Virus record (IMG/VR): IMGVR_UViG_3300025138_000052
Span: 1-53,912 of that record
Source: a virus
Length of the DNA stretch: 53,912 bases
Reading direction: 5' to 3' (one strand)
This document shows positions 1 to 8,567 of the stretch, piece after piece; within the stretch, counting starts at the first letter, position 1; each line of letters starts with the position of its first letter. A program made the translations under genes and the position numbers. The notes under the pieces were generated by a model that worked only from the letters and a program-made list of their open reading frames with translations, was not told where the DNA came from and did no database searches.

Positions 1-1
1 G

Positions 2-328
2 TTTGAAAACGAAGTAATTGAATATACTGGGGGAAACAGAACTAATAATATTTTTAATGTAGTTGCAAGAGGTACTTCAGCTCCTTATAGAGGAGTTAGT
101 CCTGAAAAAACAACAGCAAATTTCCATACAGCGGGATCTAAAGTGTATGGTTCTAGACCTGTTACAATGGTACAAACTACTTCCGTTAATGACGCTAATA
201 CAACTGTTACAGAAGAAAATAGTTATTTAGTTCCAGCTCTTGCTATAGGTATGGATTTTGTAGCTGGCACATATTTAGCAGGTGGTGGTTTGCAGTGTAC
301 ATACGGCCCAATAAATGATAGAGCTTAA
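2..328 (+). CDS. Virion structural protein, C-terminal part (5' end outside window)
   Basis: An open frame enters from the left edge and stops at 326-328. The visible 108 residues are rich in T, N, G and V. They include a segment (EVIEYTGG, then VVARGTSAPYRG and a later H) like the 'nEfi.YT..RG..GT...H' pattern seen again in the nozzle protein at 9292, which suggests a shared beta-rich virion module. It lies 2 bases upstream of the adaptor gene, so a head-tail structural role is inferred. An internal ATG at 143 is probably not the true start because the upstream frame is protein-like. The exact family is not identified. Confidence 0.6.
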   Translation, partial: FENEVIEYTGGNRTNNIFNVVARGTSAPYRGVSPEKTTANFHTAGSKVYGSRPVTMVQTTSVNDANTTVTEENSYLVPALAIGMDFVAGTYLAGGGLQCTYGPINDRA

Positions 329-330
329 TT

Positions 331-1080
331 ATGTCAGGATCTTCAAAATATACATATGCAACATTAACTACAGCTATTAGAGACTACACTGAAGTAGATA
401 GTTCAGTATTAACGCAGGGCATAATAGATAATTTTATAATGGCTGCTGAGTTTAGAATTAATCAAGATTGTCCAATGGATGCAGATCGTTTTGTTCAAGA
501 AGGAACTTTGTCTACAGACAATAATACAATCAATGCACCAGCAGGAACTTTATTTGTTAGAGGTGTGGAGGTTTTTAATTCTACTTCAGCCACCACAGGT
601 GATGGAACCTGGTTAGAAAAAAAAGACCAAACTTATTTATCAGAATATACAGATAGATTAACAGGAACAGAAGGTGATTTAACCGGCCAAGATGTAACAG
701 GTTTTCCAAAATATTATGCTATGTTTGGGGGTGCTACTAACACAACAGATACTACCTCAGGGGGTTTATATATAGCTCCTACACCTGATGCAGCTTATAA
801 ATTTAGAATTTACTACAATAAAATGCCAGTAGGATTAGGGTCTGGTTCTGATGGTAATAGTGATACCTATTTAAGCACATATTTTCCTCAAGGTCTATTA
901 TATGCTTGTTTAGTAGAAGCATATGGATTTTTAAAAGGACCAATGGAGATGTTGACATTCTATGAAAATAAATATAAAAGTTCTATACAACAGTTTGCAG
1001 GAATGCAATTAGGAAGACGAAGACGAGATGATTATACTGATGGAACTGTCAGGATACCAGTTAAATCTCCGTCACCCTAA
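331..1080 (+). CDS. Head-tail adaptor (SU10 adaptor-like)
   Basis: A 249-residue protein. The N-terminus (YTYATLTTAIRDYTE, then a helix NFIMAAEFRI) and the C-terminus (AYGFLKGPMEMLTFYENKY, then GRRRRDDYTDG) resemble the adaptor family of SU10-like and related marine podoviruses, which joins the portal to the tail nozzle. This assignment is from memory of the family, not a search. It starts 2 bases after the preceding stop. The next gene has its own strong ribosome site. Confidence 0.6.
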   Translation: MSGSSKYTYATLTTAIRDYTEVDSSVLTQGIIDNFIMAAEFRINQDCPMDADRFVQEGTLSTDNNTINAPAGTLFVRGVEVFNSTSATTGDGTWLEKKDQTYLSEYTDRLTGTEGDLTGQDVTGFPKYYAMFGGATNTTDTTSGGLYIAPTPDAAYKFRIYYNKMPVGLGSGSDGNSDTYLSTYFPQGLLYACLVEAYGFLKGPMEMLTFYENKYKSSIQQFAGMQLGRRRRDDYTDGTVRIPVKSPSP

Positions 1081-1095
1081 ACAAGGAGATTATTT

Positions 1096-1533
1096 ATGGC
1101 AATAACATCGGCAGTATGTAACAGTTTTAAAGCAGAAGTTTTACAAGCAATCCACAATTTTACAGCGTCATCTGGAAACAGTTTTAAATTAGCTTTATAC
1201 ACAAGTTCAGCAACTTTAAATAAATCAACAACAGCGTATAGTACATCAAACGAAATTTCTAACACATCGGGATCTGCTTACACAGCTGGTGGAATAGCAC
1301 TTACAAGTGTTACACCTGCTTTATCTACAGACACTGCATGTTGTGACTTTGCGGATGTTAGTTTTACTTCTGCTTCATTTACAGCTAATGGTTGTTTAAT
1401 ATATAACGATACAAACGCTGATAGAGCAGTTTGTGCAATCGCATTTGGTGGAGATAAAACTGTATCAAGTGGAACATTTACAATTCAATTCCCAGCAGCA
1501 GACGCATCGAACGCAATTCTTCGTATAGCATAA
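1096..1533 (+). CDS. Small beta-rich virion protein
   Basis: A 145-residue protein preceded by AAGGAG at good distance. The sequence (FKLALYTSSATLN, TSNEISNTSGSAYTAGG, LIYNDTNADRAV, SGTFTIQFP) matches a small structural protein commonly found next to adaptor genes in marine phages. Composition is S/T/A rich with few charges, as expected for a decoration, tail-completion or fibre-associated subunit. The precise role is unknown. It heads a run of fibre-type genes with regular AGGAGA ribosome sites. Confidence 0.5.
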   Translation: MAITSAVCNSFKAEVLQAIHNFTASSGNSFKLALYTSSATLNKSTTAYSTSNEISNTSGSAYTAGGIALTSVTPALSTDTACCDFADVSFTSASFTANGCLIYNDTNADRAVCAIAFGGDKTVSSGTFTIQFPAADASNAILRIA

Positions 1534-1546
1534 GGAGGAACTCCTT

Positions 1547-2593
1547 ATGGCATCAACCTGGGGTAATAATACTTGGGGATCCAACGAGTGGGGTGATGAT
1601 AACATTACTGTTATTCTTACCGGACAATCAACAACATCATCAGTAGGTTCACTAGAAGCTTTTAATGAAGAAGGTTGGGGTAGACAAGAATGGGGTAACT
1701 CTGGTTGGGGTGTTGAATATGCTGTACAACTAACAGGTCAACAAGTTACATCATCAACAGGTTCTATTACTACAGAAATTGCAGTGCCATTAACTGGTCT
1801 ATTAACTACATCTGCATTAGGTTCTCTTACATTAGATATAGAAACATTTGTAAATCTGACAGGATTACAGTTACAATCAGAACTTGGAACTTTTGATAAT
1901 GCAGGTACACTAGTCGGTTGGGGTAGAAATGGTTGGGGTGAAGAACCTTATGGAGATTCATTTAATAGTTTAACTCAACTAGCTGGAGTTAGTTCAACAT
2001 CTAGTGTTGGTGCACCTACTTTAGATTTAACATCTGTTACAACTCTTACAGGTCAAAGTGCTACTTCAAGTGTTGGTGCACCTACTTTAGATTTAACATC
2101 TGTTACAACTCTTACAGGTCAAAGTGCTTCAACGGGTTTAGGTTCTTTAAATATTGAAATAGGTGTGCCATTGACAGGGGTTAGTGTAACATCTGCAGTC
2201 GGTGGAATAATTCTTGATGCATTAGAAATTGGTTTAACAGGTGTATCAGCTACATCTTCTGTAGGATCTTTAATATCTGAAATAGGAGTACCATTAACAG
2301 GTGTATCAGCTACATCTTCTGTAGGATCCCTGGTCCCTGAAATAGGTGTACCATTAACTGGAGTCTCAGTAACATCTACAGTGGGTGCAATAACACCTGT
2401 GCCAATGACGGTTGGTCTAGAAGGACAACAAGCTACATCTAGTGTAGGAGAAGTTATTATACTAGGATATCAAGATGTTGATATTGTAGGAAATACAAGT
2501 TATAGTGCGGTCAATAAAACAAATAGTGCAAGTTATTCGGATGTTGACGTGGTAGGAAATACATCGTATACAGACGTAACAAAAGTAGTTTAA
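1547..2593 (+). CDS. Repeat-containing fibre or decoration protein (12 LTG repeats)
   Basis: A 348-residue protein. Residues 1-65 contain WGxxxWG repeats (WGNNTWGSNEWG, later WGRQEWGNSGWG and WGRNGWGEEPYG). From about residue 25 there are about 12 copies of a 20-22 residue unit with core LTGqsaTSSVGs, often followed by EIGVP. Residues near the end repeat a YSDVDVVGNTSY motif. The regular beta-type repeat suggests a fibrous or surface virion protein. The DNA contains a 60-bp exact duplication (2003-2062 and 2069-2128). Ribosome site is AAGGAGG. Family name is not known to me. Confidence 0.5.
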   Translation: MASTWGNNTWGSNEWGDDNITVILTGQSTTSSVGSLEAFNEEGWGRQEWGNSGWGVEYAVQLTGQQVTSSTGSITTEIAVPLTGLLTTSALGSLTLDIETFVNLTGLQLQSELGTFDNAGTLVGWGRNGWGEEPYGDSFNSLTQLAGVSSTSSVGAPTLDLTSVTTLTGQSATSSVGAPTLDLTSVTTLTGQSASTGLGSLNIEIGVPLTGVSVTSAVGGIILDALEIGLTGVSATSSVGSLISEIGVPLTGVSATSSVGSLVPEIGVPLTGVSVTSTVGAITPVPMTVGLEGQQATSSVGEVIILGYQDVDIVGNTSYSAVNKTNSASYSDVDVVGNTSYTDVTKVV

Positions 2594-2608
2594 CGGAGAA
2601 CAGAATTT

Positions 2609-3355
2609 ATGGCATCAACATTCACAGATCTTGGTCTAGAATTAATGGCAACCGGCGAAAACGCTGGTACTTGGGGAACAAAAACTAACGCAAATTTAAG
2701 TTTAATTGAACAGCTTACAGGTGGTTATCTTTCTCAAGCTGTAACTGATTCAGGAACACCGACAGCTCTAACAATAGCAGATGGTGCTTTAACAGGTACT
2801 GCCCAACACAGAGTTATAGAACTTACTGGAACAATATCTGGAAATAGAATTGTAACTTTCCCTTTACTTACAGAAAATATTTACATTATTAAAAATAGCA
2901 CTTCAGGTGCATACACACTACAATTAAAAGCGGTTTCAGGTTCAGGAGCTACTGTTACTTTTTCAGCTACAGATAAAGGATACAAACTTATTTATCTTGA
3001 TGGCGTTGCAACAAACACAGGTGTCTATGATGCAGCTCTATCTCCAGCAGGTACAGTAACAGAAACTGGAACACAAACTTTAACAAATAAAACTTTAACC
3101 GATCCTAAGATAGGTACAAAAATTTTAGATACTAACGGAAATGAATTACTTAATTTAACAGCCACAAGTTCAGCAGTTAATGAACTTACATTAGCTAATG
3201 CGGCAACAGGCAATGCCCCTAAATTTACAGCATCTGGGGGTGATAGTAATATAAATATAAACCTTATTCCGAAAGGAACAGGTGAAGTACAGGCGAATGG
3301 AGTAGGTTTAGCAACAACAGGAAAAGCTATTGCAATGGCAATCGTTTTCGGATAA
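2609..3355 (+). CDS. Tail fibre-like protein
   Basis: A 248-residue protein. The N-terminus (FTDLGLELMATGENAGTWG, TNANLSLIEQLTGGY) is a common phage fibre head. The middle contains TGTQTLTNKTLTDPKIG, a motif found in many tail fibres, and the C-terminus has NINLIPKGTGEVQANG. Such proteins sit at the distal tail and contact the host. It lies between a repeat protein and a small beta-rich protein, each 14-22 bases away. Host receptor cannot be told from sequence. Confidence 0.6.
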   Translation: MASTFTDLGLELMATGENAGTWGTKTNANLSLIEQLTGGYLSQAVTDSGTPTALTIADGALTGTAQHRVIELTGTISGNRIVTFPLLTENIYIIKNSTSGAYTLQLKAVSGSGATVTFSATDKGYKLIYLDGVATNTGVYDAALSPAGTVTETGTQTLTNKTLTDPKIGTKILDTNGNELLNLTATSSAVNELTLANAATGNAPKFTASGGDSNININLIPKGTGEVQANGVGLATTGKAIAMAIVFG

Positions 3356-3376
3356 TATATAACAGGAGATTAAATT

Positions 3377-3742
3377 ATGGCAGCACCAAATATAGTAAAT
3401 GTAACTTCGATTTTAGGTAAATCCGTTCAAGCAGCCTTGGGCACAACTCTTACTACTGAAATACTTGCATGTCCTTCAAATAAAGTATTAAAAATTAATT
3501 CAATTACTATCGCTAACATCGATGGTACTAATGCCGCAGACGTTTCAGTATTTATTACTAAATCTGGAGGATCACCAATCGCAATCGCAAGTACTATCTC
3601 AGTACCAGCAGATGCATCCCTATCTTTAATTGATAAAAATTCTGGTTTCTATTTAGAAGAAGCAGATAATATCGAAGCGGGTGCAAGTGCAACTGGCGAT
3701 TTAACAATCACCATTTCTTACGAAGAAATAGACGACGCATAG
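3377..3742 (+). CDS. Small beta-rich virion protein
   Basis: A 121-residue protein with ribosome site CAGGAGA. It has a beta-sandwich-like pattern (LKINSITIANIDG, VSVFITKSGG, AIASTISVPADASLSLIDK, YEEIDD). The protein at 12301 has the same length and layout (IIIKSILVTSAG, VTVTN, then ISVP/LIVEGG), so the two may be paralogues. Position within the fibre cluster suggests a fibre-associated or decoration subunit. Function is inferred only from context. Confidence 0.45.
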   Translation: MAAPNIVNVTSILGKSVQAALGTTLTTEILACPSNKVLKINSITIANIDGTNAADVSVFITKSGGSPIAIASTISVPADASLSLIDKNSGFYLEEADNIEAGASATGDLTITISYEEIDDA

Positions 3743-3755
3743 GAGGTAATCAGCT

Positions 3756-4784
3756 ATGGCAAATGGCGGAATTATCGGACCAGTCAACGATCCAAGTTCT
3801 ACAACAGCATCAGGAGTATGGAAGACAAATACAGTTTATTGTCAAGTTAAGAATGCCGAATGGCCAACACGAACAGTAGCAATTGATTATTTAGTTGTAG
3901 CTGGTGGTGCAGGAGGTGGTGCAGCTAATGGTGGTGGAGGTGGTGGTGCAGGAGGCTATCGTACATCTTTTCCAGGTGGAACAAAAATTAATTTAAAAGG
4001 AGGTTCTTATTCCATTACAGTTGGAGCAGGTGGAGCAATCGGTAATTTTGGTAATGATTCAATTTTTGATTCTATTACTTCAACGGGTGGTGGAGTTGGA
4101 GGTAAACACAGTTTACCATCTCCTAGTCCAAGCAGAATAGGTGGAGCAGGAGGATCAGGTGGCGGTGGTGGAGGTGGTCCTCAAACAGGTTCAGAACCAG
4201 GATCTCCTGGAGCAGGAAATACTCCTCCAGTCAGTCCTCCTCAGGGTAACGCTGGTGGCCAAGCAGGTTCTAACCCAGGAACTGGGGGTGGATCTGGTGG
4301 AGCTGGTGGTGGTGGAGCATCTGCAGCAGGATCAAATGGTTCACCAGGTACACCACAAGGTGGATCAGGTAATGGTGGAGCAGGAGGTGCAGGTTCTCCA
4401 AATAGTATTTCAGGATCAGCAGTAACTTATGCAGGTGGAGCAGGTGGAGGTAGTGAAAACGGAAATGGTGGAGCAGGTGGAAATGGTGGTGGCGGACCAG
4501 GTGGAAGTGATTTAAAAGATGGACCAGGAGGCCCACCAGCATCAAAAGATGGTATTGCAGGAACAGCTAACACAGGTGGTGGTGGCGGTGGTGGAGGCCT
4601 TGGACCTGGAGGATCAGCAGCTTCTGGAGCAGCTGGAGGTTCAGGAACTATTATTTTAAGAACACCAGGTTCAGTAAATATTTCTGTAGGACCAGGAACA
4701 AATAGTGTTGCTACATTACCAGCGCCAGCAGGTGGATGTAAAGTTGCGACATTTACAGTTTCTGGAACTTTGACCGTTACTTAA
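3756..4784 (+). CDS. Glycine-rich tail/fibre protein
   Basis: A 342-residue protein, mostly poly-Gly with S, A and P. The region YLVVAGGAGGG, then GGYRTSFPGGTKI and SITVGAGG, is the glycine-rich fold that recurs in marine phage fibres. It shares the block NTPPVSPPQGNAGG and the ending ATFTVSGTLT with the gene at 5314, so the two are duplicates of one module. Ribosome site is AGGAGGT. The Leu-rich readings in other frames here are shadows of the GGT/GGA codons. A receptor-binding or particle-surface role is inferred. Confidence 0.55.
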   Translation: MANGGIIGPVNDPSSTTASGVWKTNTVYCQVKNAEWPTRTVAIDYLVVAGGAGGGAANGGGGGGAGGYRTSFPGGTKINLKGGSYSITVGAGGAIGNFGNDSIFDSITSTGGGVGGKHSLPSPSPSRIGGAGGSGGGGGGGPQTGSEPGSPGAGNTPPVSPPQGNAGGQAGSNPGTGGGSGGAGGGGASAAGSNGSPGTPQGGSGNGGAGGAGSPNSISGSAVTYAGGAGGGSENGNGGAGGNGGGGPGGSDLKDGPGGPPASKDGIAGTANTGGGGGGGGLGPGGSAASGAAGGSGTIILRTPGSVNISVGPGTNSVATLPAPAGGCKVATFTVSGTLTVT

Positions 4785-4844
4785 TAAAATGGCAATAGAC
4801 TTTAAACTAATTATAAACTATAATAACAACTAAGGAGAAAAAAT

Positions 4845-5294
4845 ATGGCACATTTTGCAGAATTAGATTCAAACAACGTTGTACAAAGAATTGTTGTTAT
4901 TGGTAATGATATTCCTACAGCGAATGGACCATTAGGAGAAAATGATAAGCATGTAGACGGTGAGTCTTGGTGCATTAATTTTTTTAAAGGTGGAATATGG
5001 AAGCAAACATCTTATAATGGAAATTTCAGAAAACAATATGCTGGAACTGGTTATACATTTGACTTTGCTAAAGATAAATTTATCTCACCACAACCATTTC
5101 CAAGTTGGTCACTAGACTCTAATGATGATTGGCAATCACCTGTTGCTTATCCTACAGTAACTACTTATGGAGATAATGCTCCGTACAGTATTTCTTGGGA
5201 TGAAGATAATCAACAGTGGAAAGCTTTTGATGATCAAAGCAACGAATACGTTTGGGATTCAGAATCATCTAGTTGGTCAGCTACAGGAAATTAA
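4845..5294 (+). CDS. Conserved fibre-cluster protein (cyanophage-type)
   Basis: A 149-residue protein beginning MAHFAELDSNNVVQRIVVI and containing QTSYNGNFRKQYAGTGYTF and FPSWSLDSNDDWQSPVAYP. This is a recognisable family in marine myo- and podoviruses, often next to tail fibre genes; its function is unknown. Ribosome site is AAGGAG. A possible weak promoter (TATAAT at 4819-4824, poor -35) sits in the 60-base gap upstream. Trp/Asp-rich C-terminus (WDEDNQQWKAF, YVWDSESSSW). Confidence 0.5.
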   Translation: MAHFAELDSNNVVQRIVVIGNDIPTANGPLGENDKHVDGESWCINFFKGGIWKQTSYNGNFRKQYAGTGYTFDFAKDKFISPQPFPSWSLDSNDDWQSPVAYPTVTTYGDNAPYSISWDEDNQQWKAFDDQSNEYVWDSESSSWSATGN

Positions 5295-5313
5295 TCTTAA
5301 ATAGGTTTTTTCT

Positions 5314-7050
5314 ATGGCTAAAAGTAACGGAGGCATAATTGGTACAACCAACCAAACTAGTTTTGGTAGATGCACAGTTACATCTAAAACATCCTCTGGA
5401 AATTTAACCACACAACCAGGAACCAGAGTTGTTAAAACAACTATCGTTGCAGGTGGCGGAGGTGGAGGACACGAACGTGCAGGTGGAGCAGGCGCTGGAG
5501 GTTTAAGAAATATAGAACTTAATGTTTCAGGGAATGCTACTGTTCCTATTGTTGTAGGTGCTGGTGGATCAGCTGGGACTTCTTCTGCTTTAGGAGGATG
5601 TGGTACAAACTCATCTTTTAATTCTACTTCTTCTACAGGAGGAGGTGGAGGAGGTTTGGTTCCAAGTACAGCATCAAAACCTGGTGGTTCTGGTGCAGGA
5701 GGTTATGCTGGTAGTACTTCAGGAGGAACAGGAAACGCTGGAGGTTATGCACCTTCAGAAGGAAATGATGGCGGAGACGGATTACCTGGAGTAAATGCAA
5801 GTGGTGGTGGTGGTGGCGCTTCTGCAGTTGGTGGAAATGCAACACCTTCATCCGTTGGAGGAAATGGAGGAGCAGGAACAGATGTATCTTCTGATTTTCC
5901 AACTGCCCCTAACTCTGGTGTTTATGCTGGTGGTGGAGGAGGTGCGGCTTCTAGTGGGCCAGCTTTTACAACAGGAGCAGCAGGTTCAGGAGGAACTGGG
6001 GGTGGTGGAAACGGAACTAATAATGGTAGTGCAGGAGCAGCAGGAACAACTAATACTGGTGGTGGCGGTGGTGGAGGTGGAGTTTTTGGATCACCTTTTA
6101 CTATTGGTGATGGTGGAGCAGGTGGTTCAGGAATCGTATTAGTAAAAGAATTAAATAAAGCTTCAGGTGTGTGGAGCATGCAATCTCAATTTAGTGCAAT
6201 ACAACAAGGAACGTGGCCAGAGTTTTTGGTCGATGTAGATTTTGATTATTTAGTAGTAGCAGGTGGTGGAGGTGGAGCGGCTGGTTTATCAGGTGGAGGT
6301 GGAGCTGGTGGATTTAGAACATCTTTTCCTGGAGGAACAAAAATAACTTTATCAACAGGTGCTCATTCCATTACAGTTGGAGGTGGAGGAGCAGGTAATA
6401 GCAATAATGGTGGTTTTGGTGCTAGTGGAGGTGATTCTGTTTTTTCAACGATAACTTCAGCAGGTGGTGGTGGAGGTTCAGGAGTTTTAAGAGTTGGTAT
6501 CGCAGGAGGCTCTGGAGGAGGAGGTGGTGGTTTTGGTGCTAGCGCTGGTGGAGCAGGTAATACACCTCCTGTAAGTCCCCCTCAAGGTAACGCTGGTGGA
6601 GCAGGTGAAAGTTCAACACCTACTAGATTTGGTGGAGGTGGTGGTGGAGCAGGTGGAACAGGAGCAAGTGGTCCAGGTGCAGATGGTGGAGTAGGTTTAG
6701 CAAATAGTATTTCAGGAAGTTCTGTAAATTATGCAGGTGGAGGAGCAGGTGGAGGACAACCTAATAGTCCCGCAGTGAATCCAAATGGAGCAGGAGGACC
6801 GTTTGGTGGAGGTAATGGAGGTATTGGAATAGGTTCAGCAGGTGGAAATGGTACAGCAAACACTGGAGGAGGAGCAGGTGGATCAGGGCCAGGTGGATGT
6901 CAATCTGGAGGAACTGGAGGATCAGGTATTATTATTGTACAAGCACCCGCACCGCAAGCACCTTTAATTTCTGTAGCACCAGGAACAAATTCATTCGCTT
7001 GTGGAGTAGCAACCTTTACAGTATCTGGAACACTTACTATTAGTAAATAG
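5314..7050 (+). CDS. Large glycine-rich fibre protein with two modules
   Basis: A 578-residue protein made of two glycine-rich modules. The first (about residues 40-280) contains VVKTTIVAGGGGGGH and ends VLVKELNKASGVW. The second (about 310-550) contains FDYLVVAGGGGGAAG, FRTSFPGGTKITL and NTPPVSPPQGNAGG, closely matching the 3756 protein. The C-terminus ATFTVSGTLTISK also matches. It probably arose by fusion or duplication of the 3756-type gene. The ribosome site is weak (TAGGTTTTTTCT). Role as distal fibre is inferred. Confidence 0.55.
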   Translation: MAKSNGGIIGTTNQTSFGRCTVTSKTSSGNLTTQPGTRVVKTTIVAGGGGGGHERAGGAGAGGLRNIELNVSGNATVPIVVGAGGSAGTSSALGGCGTNSSFNSTSSTGGGGGGLVPSTASKPGGSGAGGYAGSTSGGTGNAGGYAPSEGNDGGDGLPGVNASGGGGGASAVGGNATPSSVGGNGGAGTDVSSDFPTAPNSGVYAGGGGGAASSGPAFTTGAAGSGGTGGGGNGTNNGSAGAAGTTNTGGGGGGGGVFGSPFTIGDGGAGGSGIVLVKELNKASGVWSMQSQFSAIQQGTWPEFLVDVDFDYLVVAGGGGGAAGLSGGGGAGGFRTSFPGGTKITLSTGAHSITVGGGGAGNSNNGGFGASGGDSVFSTITSAGGGGGSGVLRVGIAGGSGGGGGGFGASAGGAGNTPPVSPPQGNAGGAGESSTPTRFGGGGGGAGGTGASGPGADGGVGLANSISGSSVNYAGGGAGGGQPNSPAVNPNGAGGPFGGGNGGIGIGSAGGNGTANTGGGAGGSGPGGCQSGGTGGSGIIIVQAPAPQAPLISVAPGTNSFACGVATFTVSGTLTISK

Positions 7051-7065
7051 CTAATTCTAGCTGAC

Positions 7066-7129
7066 TTGACTTTTTTGTTATATATTCTACAAAGAAGAAT
7101 ATAAAGAATATAAAGAATATAAAGAATTT
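7066..7129 (+). promoter_or_regulatory. Promoter-like region with inverted and tandem repeats
   Basis: The 79-base gap before the first oxygenase holds TTGACT (7066-7071) with a possible TACAAA -10 16 bases later. It also has a perfect 8-bp inverted repeat (TATATTCT 7081-7088, AGAATATA 7096-7103), and a 9-bp unit AAAGAATAT repeated about four times (7094-7129) right up to the ATG. Together these suggest a separately controlled transcript for the oxygenase genes. No classical ribosome site is present. Confidence 0.4.
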
Positions 7130-7870
7130 ATGAATTTAACAAATTACTATTGGTATTTTAAATCAGCAATACCTGAACAGGTTTGTGATGATATTATAAA
7201 GTATGGAAATAAACAACGTGAGCAAATTGCGTTGACAGGTGGTCAAACTAAAAAATTAGAAGAGTTAGAAAAAAAAGAAAAAACAAAACCAAAAAAACCT
7301 AAAAAGAAAATAAAAGTTTCAGAAGCAACTGCTCATTTATCAGAGGAAGAGTTAGACGAATTAGATCCAGCAAAAAAATTAGAACAAGAAGAATTAAATG
7401 ATTTACGAAAAAAAAGAGATTCCAATATTGCTTGGCTCAATGATCGTTGGATTTACAAAGAAGTTCAACCCTATGTACATCAAGCAAATGCTAGTGCGGG
7501 ATGGAATTTTCAATGGGATTTTTCTGAGTCTTGTCAGTTTACTAAATACAAATTAAATCAATTTTATGATTGGCATTGTGATTCTTGGGATCAACCTTAT
7601 GCAAATCCAGATAATAAAGATACTCACGGAAAGATTAGAAAGTTATCAGTCACTTGTAGTTTGTCCGATCCAAAAGAATATAAAGGTGGAGAATTAGAGT
7701 TTCAATTTAGAAATACAGATGATCCAAACCCTACTAGACCTTGTCTAGAAATTTTACCCAAAGGCTCTATTGTAGTATTTCCCAGCTTTGTTTGGCATAG
7801 AGTCAAACCCGTAACAGAAGGAACAAGATATTCTTTAGTTATTTGGAACTTAGGATATCCGTTTAAATAA
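7130..7870 (+). CDS. 2-oxoglutarate/Fe(II) oxygenase (P4H/PKHD type)
   Basis: A 246-residue protein with the double-stranded beta-helix iron site. H and D occur in FYDWHCDSWD, the distal H is in SFVWHRVKPV, and the 2-oxoglutarate-binding R is in EGTRYSLVIW. These enzymes hydroxylate proteins or small molecules using O2 and 2-oxoglutarate. A very charged Lys/Glu segment (about residues 40-105) is inserted between the N-terminal helix and the conserved RDSNIAWLNDRW, and looks like a coiled coil. First of three oxygenases; the next starts 1 base after its stop. Substrate is unknown. Confidence 0.8.
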   Translation: MNLTNYYWYFKSAIPEQVCDDIIKYGNKQREQIALTGGQTKKLEELEKKEKTKPKKPKKKIKVSEATAHLSEEELDELDPAKKLEQEELNDLRKKRDSNIAWLNDRWIYKEVQPYVHQANASAGWNFQWDFSESCQFTKYKLNQFYDWHCDSWDQPYANPDNKDTHGKIRKLSVTCSLSDPKEYKGGELEFQFRNTDDPNPTRPCLEILPKGSIVVFPSFVWHRVKPVTEGTRYSLVIWNLGYPFK

Positions 7871-7871
7871 T

Positions 7872-8567
7872 ATGTCTATTAAAGATCCACTATCTACCTC
7901 CCTTTATTTTCAATCGCCTATCTATCATGTAGAAGCACCTGAATGGGTTAAGTCTACTAATAAAGTTTGTGATACTTATATTAATCAAGCAAGAAAAAAT
8001 TTAAAAAAAACAATTAAGGATAGAGAGAAAAAAACTGGTAAAAAAATAGGAGATCATGGATTAAGTTATCATTCTACTTCTTTGATTGGAGACCCTAAAT
8101 TAAAAGAATTACAAAAATATATCGGAGCCACTAGTTGGAATGTGATGGATCATATGGGTTATGATATGTCAGGGTATGAATTATTTTGGACAGAATTTTG
8201 GGTTCAAGAATTTGCAGATAAAGGTGGTGGACATCACGATAGTCATATTCATTATGATAATCATGTCTCTGGATTTTATTTTTTAGAATGTTCTGAAAAT
8301 ACTTCTATGCCTGTGTTTAATGATCCTAGACTTGCTAAAGTTATGACTCAATTACCATTAAAAAAACCAGAAGAGATTTGTTTTGGAAGTGATAAAATTC
8401 ATTACAAGCCAAAGCCTGGAACTATGATCTTTTTCCCTGCATACTTAGAACATCAATATACCGTAGATGATGGAGTAGAACCTTTTCGATTTATACACTT
8501 TAACTTACAAGCGGTGAGGAAAATGATCACTAATACTTTACGAAGCCCAACCAAGGAGAAAAAATGA
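7872..8567 (+). CDS. 2-oxoglutarate/Fe(II) oxygenase (type 5)
   Basis: A 231-residue protein. HDSHIHYDNHVSGFYFLE is the signature of the 2OG-FeII_Oxy_5 type of family (H.H...SG.yYl), followed by PKPGTMIFFPAYLEHQYTV with the distal H. It differs clearly from both neighbours, so this is not a recent triplication. It overlaps the third oxygenase by 4 bases (ATGA), implying coupled translation. Substrate is unknown; host cofactor or protein modification are possibilities. Confidence 0.75.
   Translation: MSIKDPLSTSLYFQSPIYHVEAPEWVKSTNKVCDTYINQARKNLKKTIKDREKKTGKKIGDHGLSYHSTSLIGDPKLKELQKYIGATSWNVMDHMGYDMSGYELFWTEFWVQEFADKGGGHHDSHIHYDNHVSGFYFLECSENTSMPVFNDPRLAKVMTQLPLKKPEEICFGSDKIHYKPKPGTMIFFPAYLEHQYTVDDGVEPFRFIHFNLQAVRKMITNTLRSPTKEKK

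Noticed and set aside
4141-4545. Leu/His/Val-rich open frames on both strands inside the glycine-rich gene
   Set aside because: They mirror GGT/GGA/GCA codons of the glycine-rich protein; the compositions are unnatural and no ribosome sites fit. The same applies to frames at 5600-6179.
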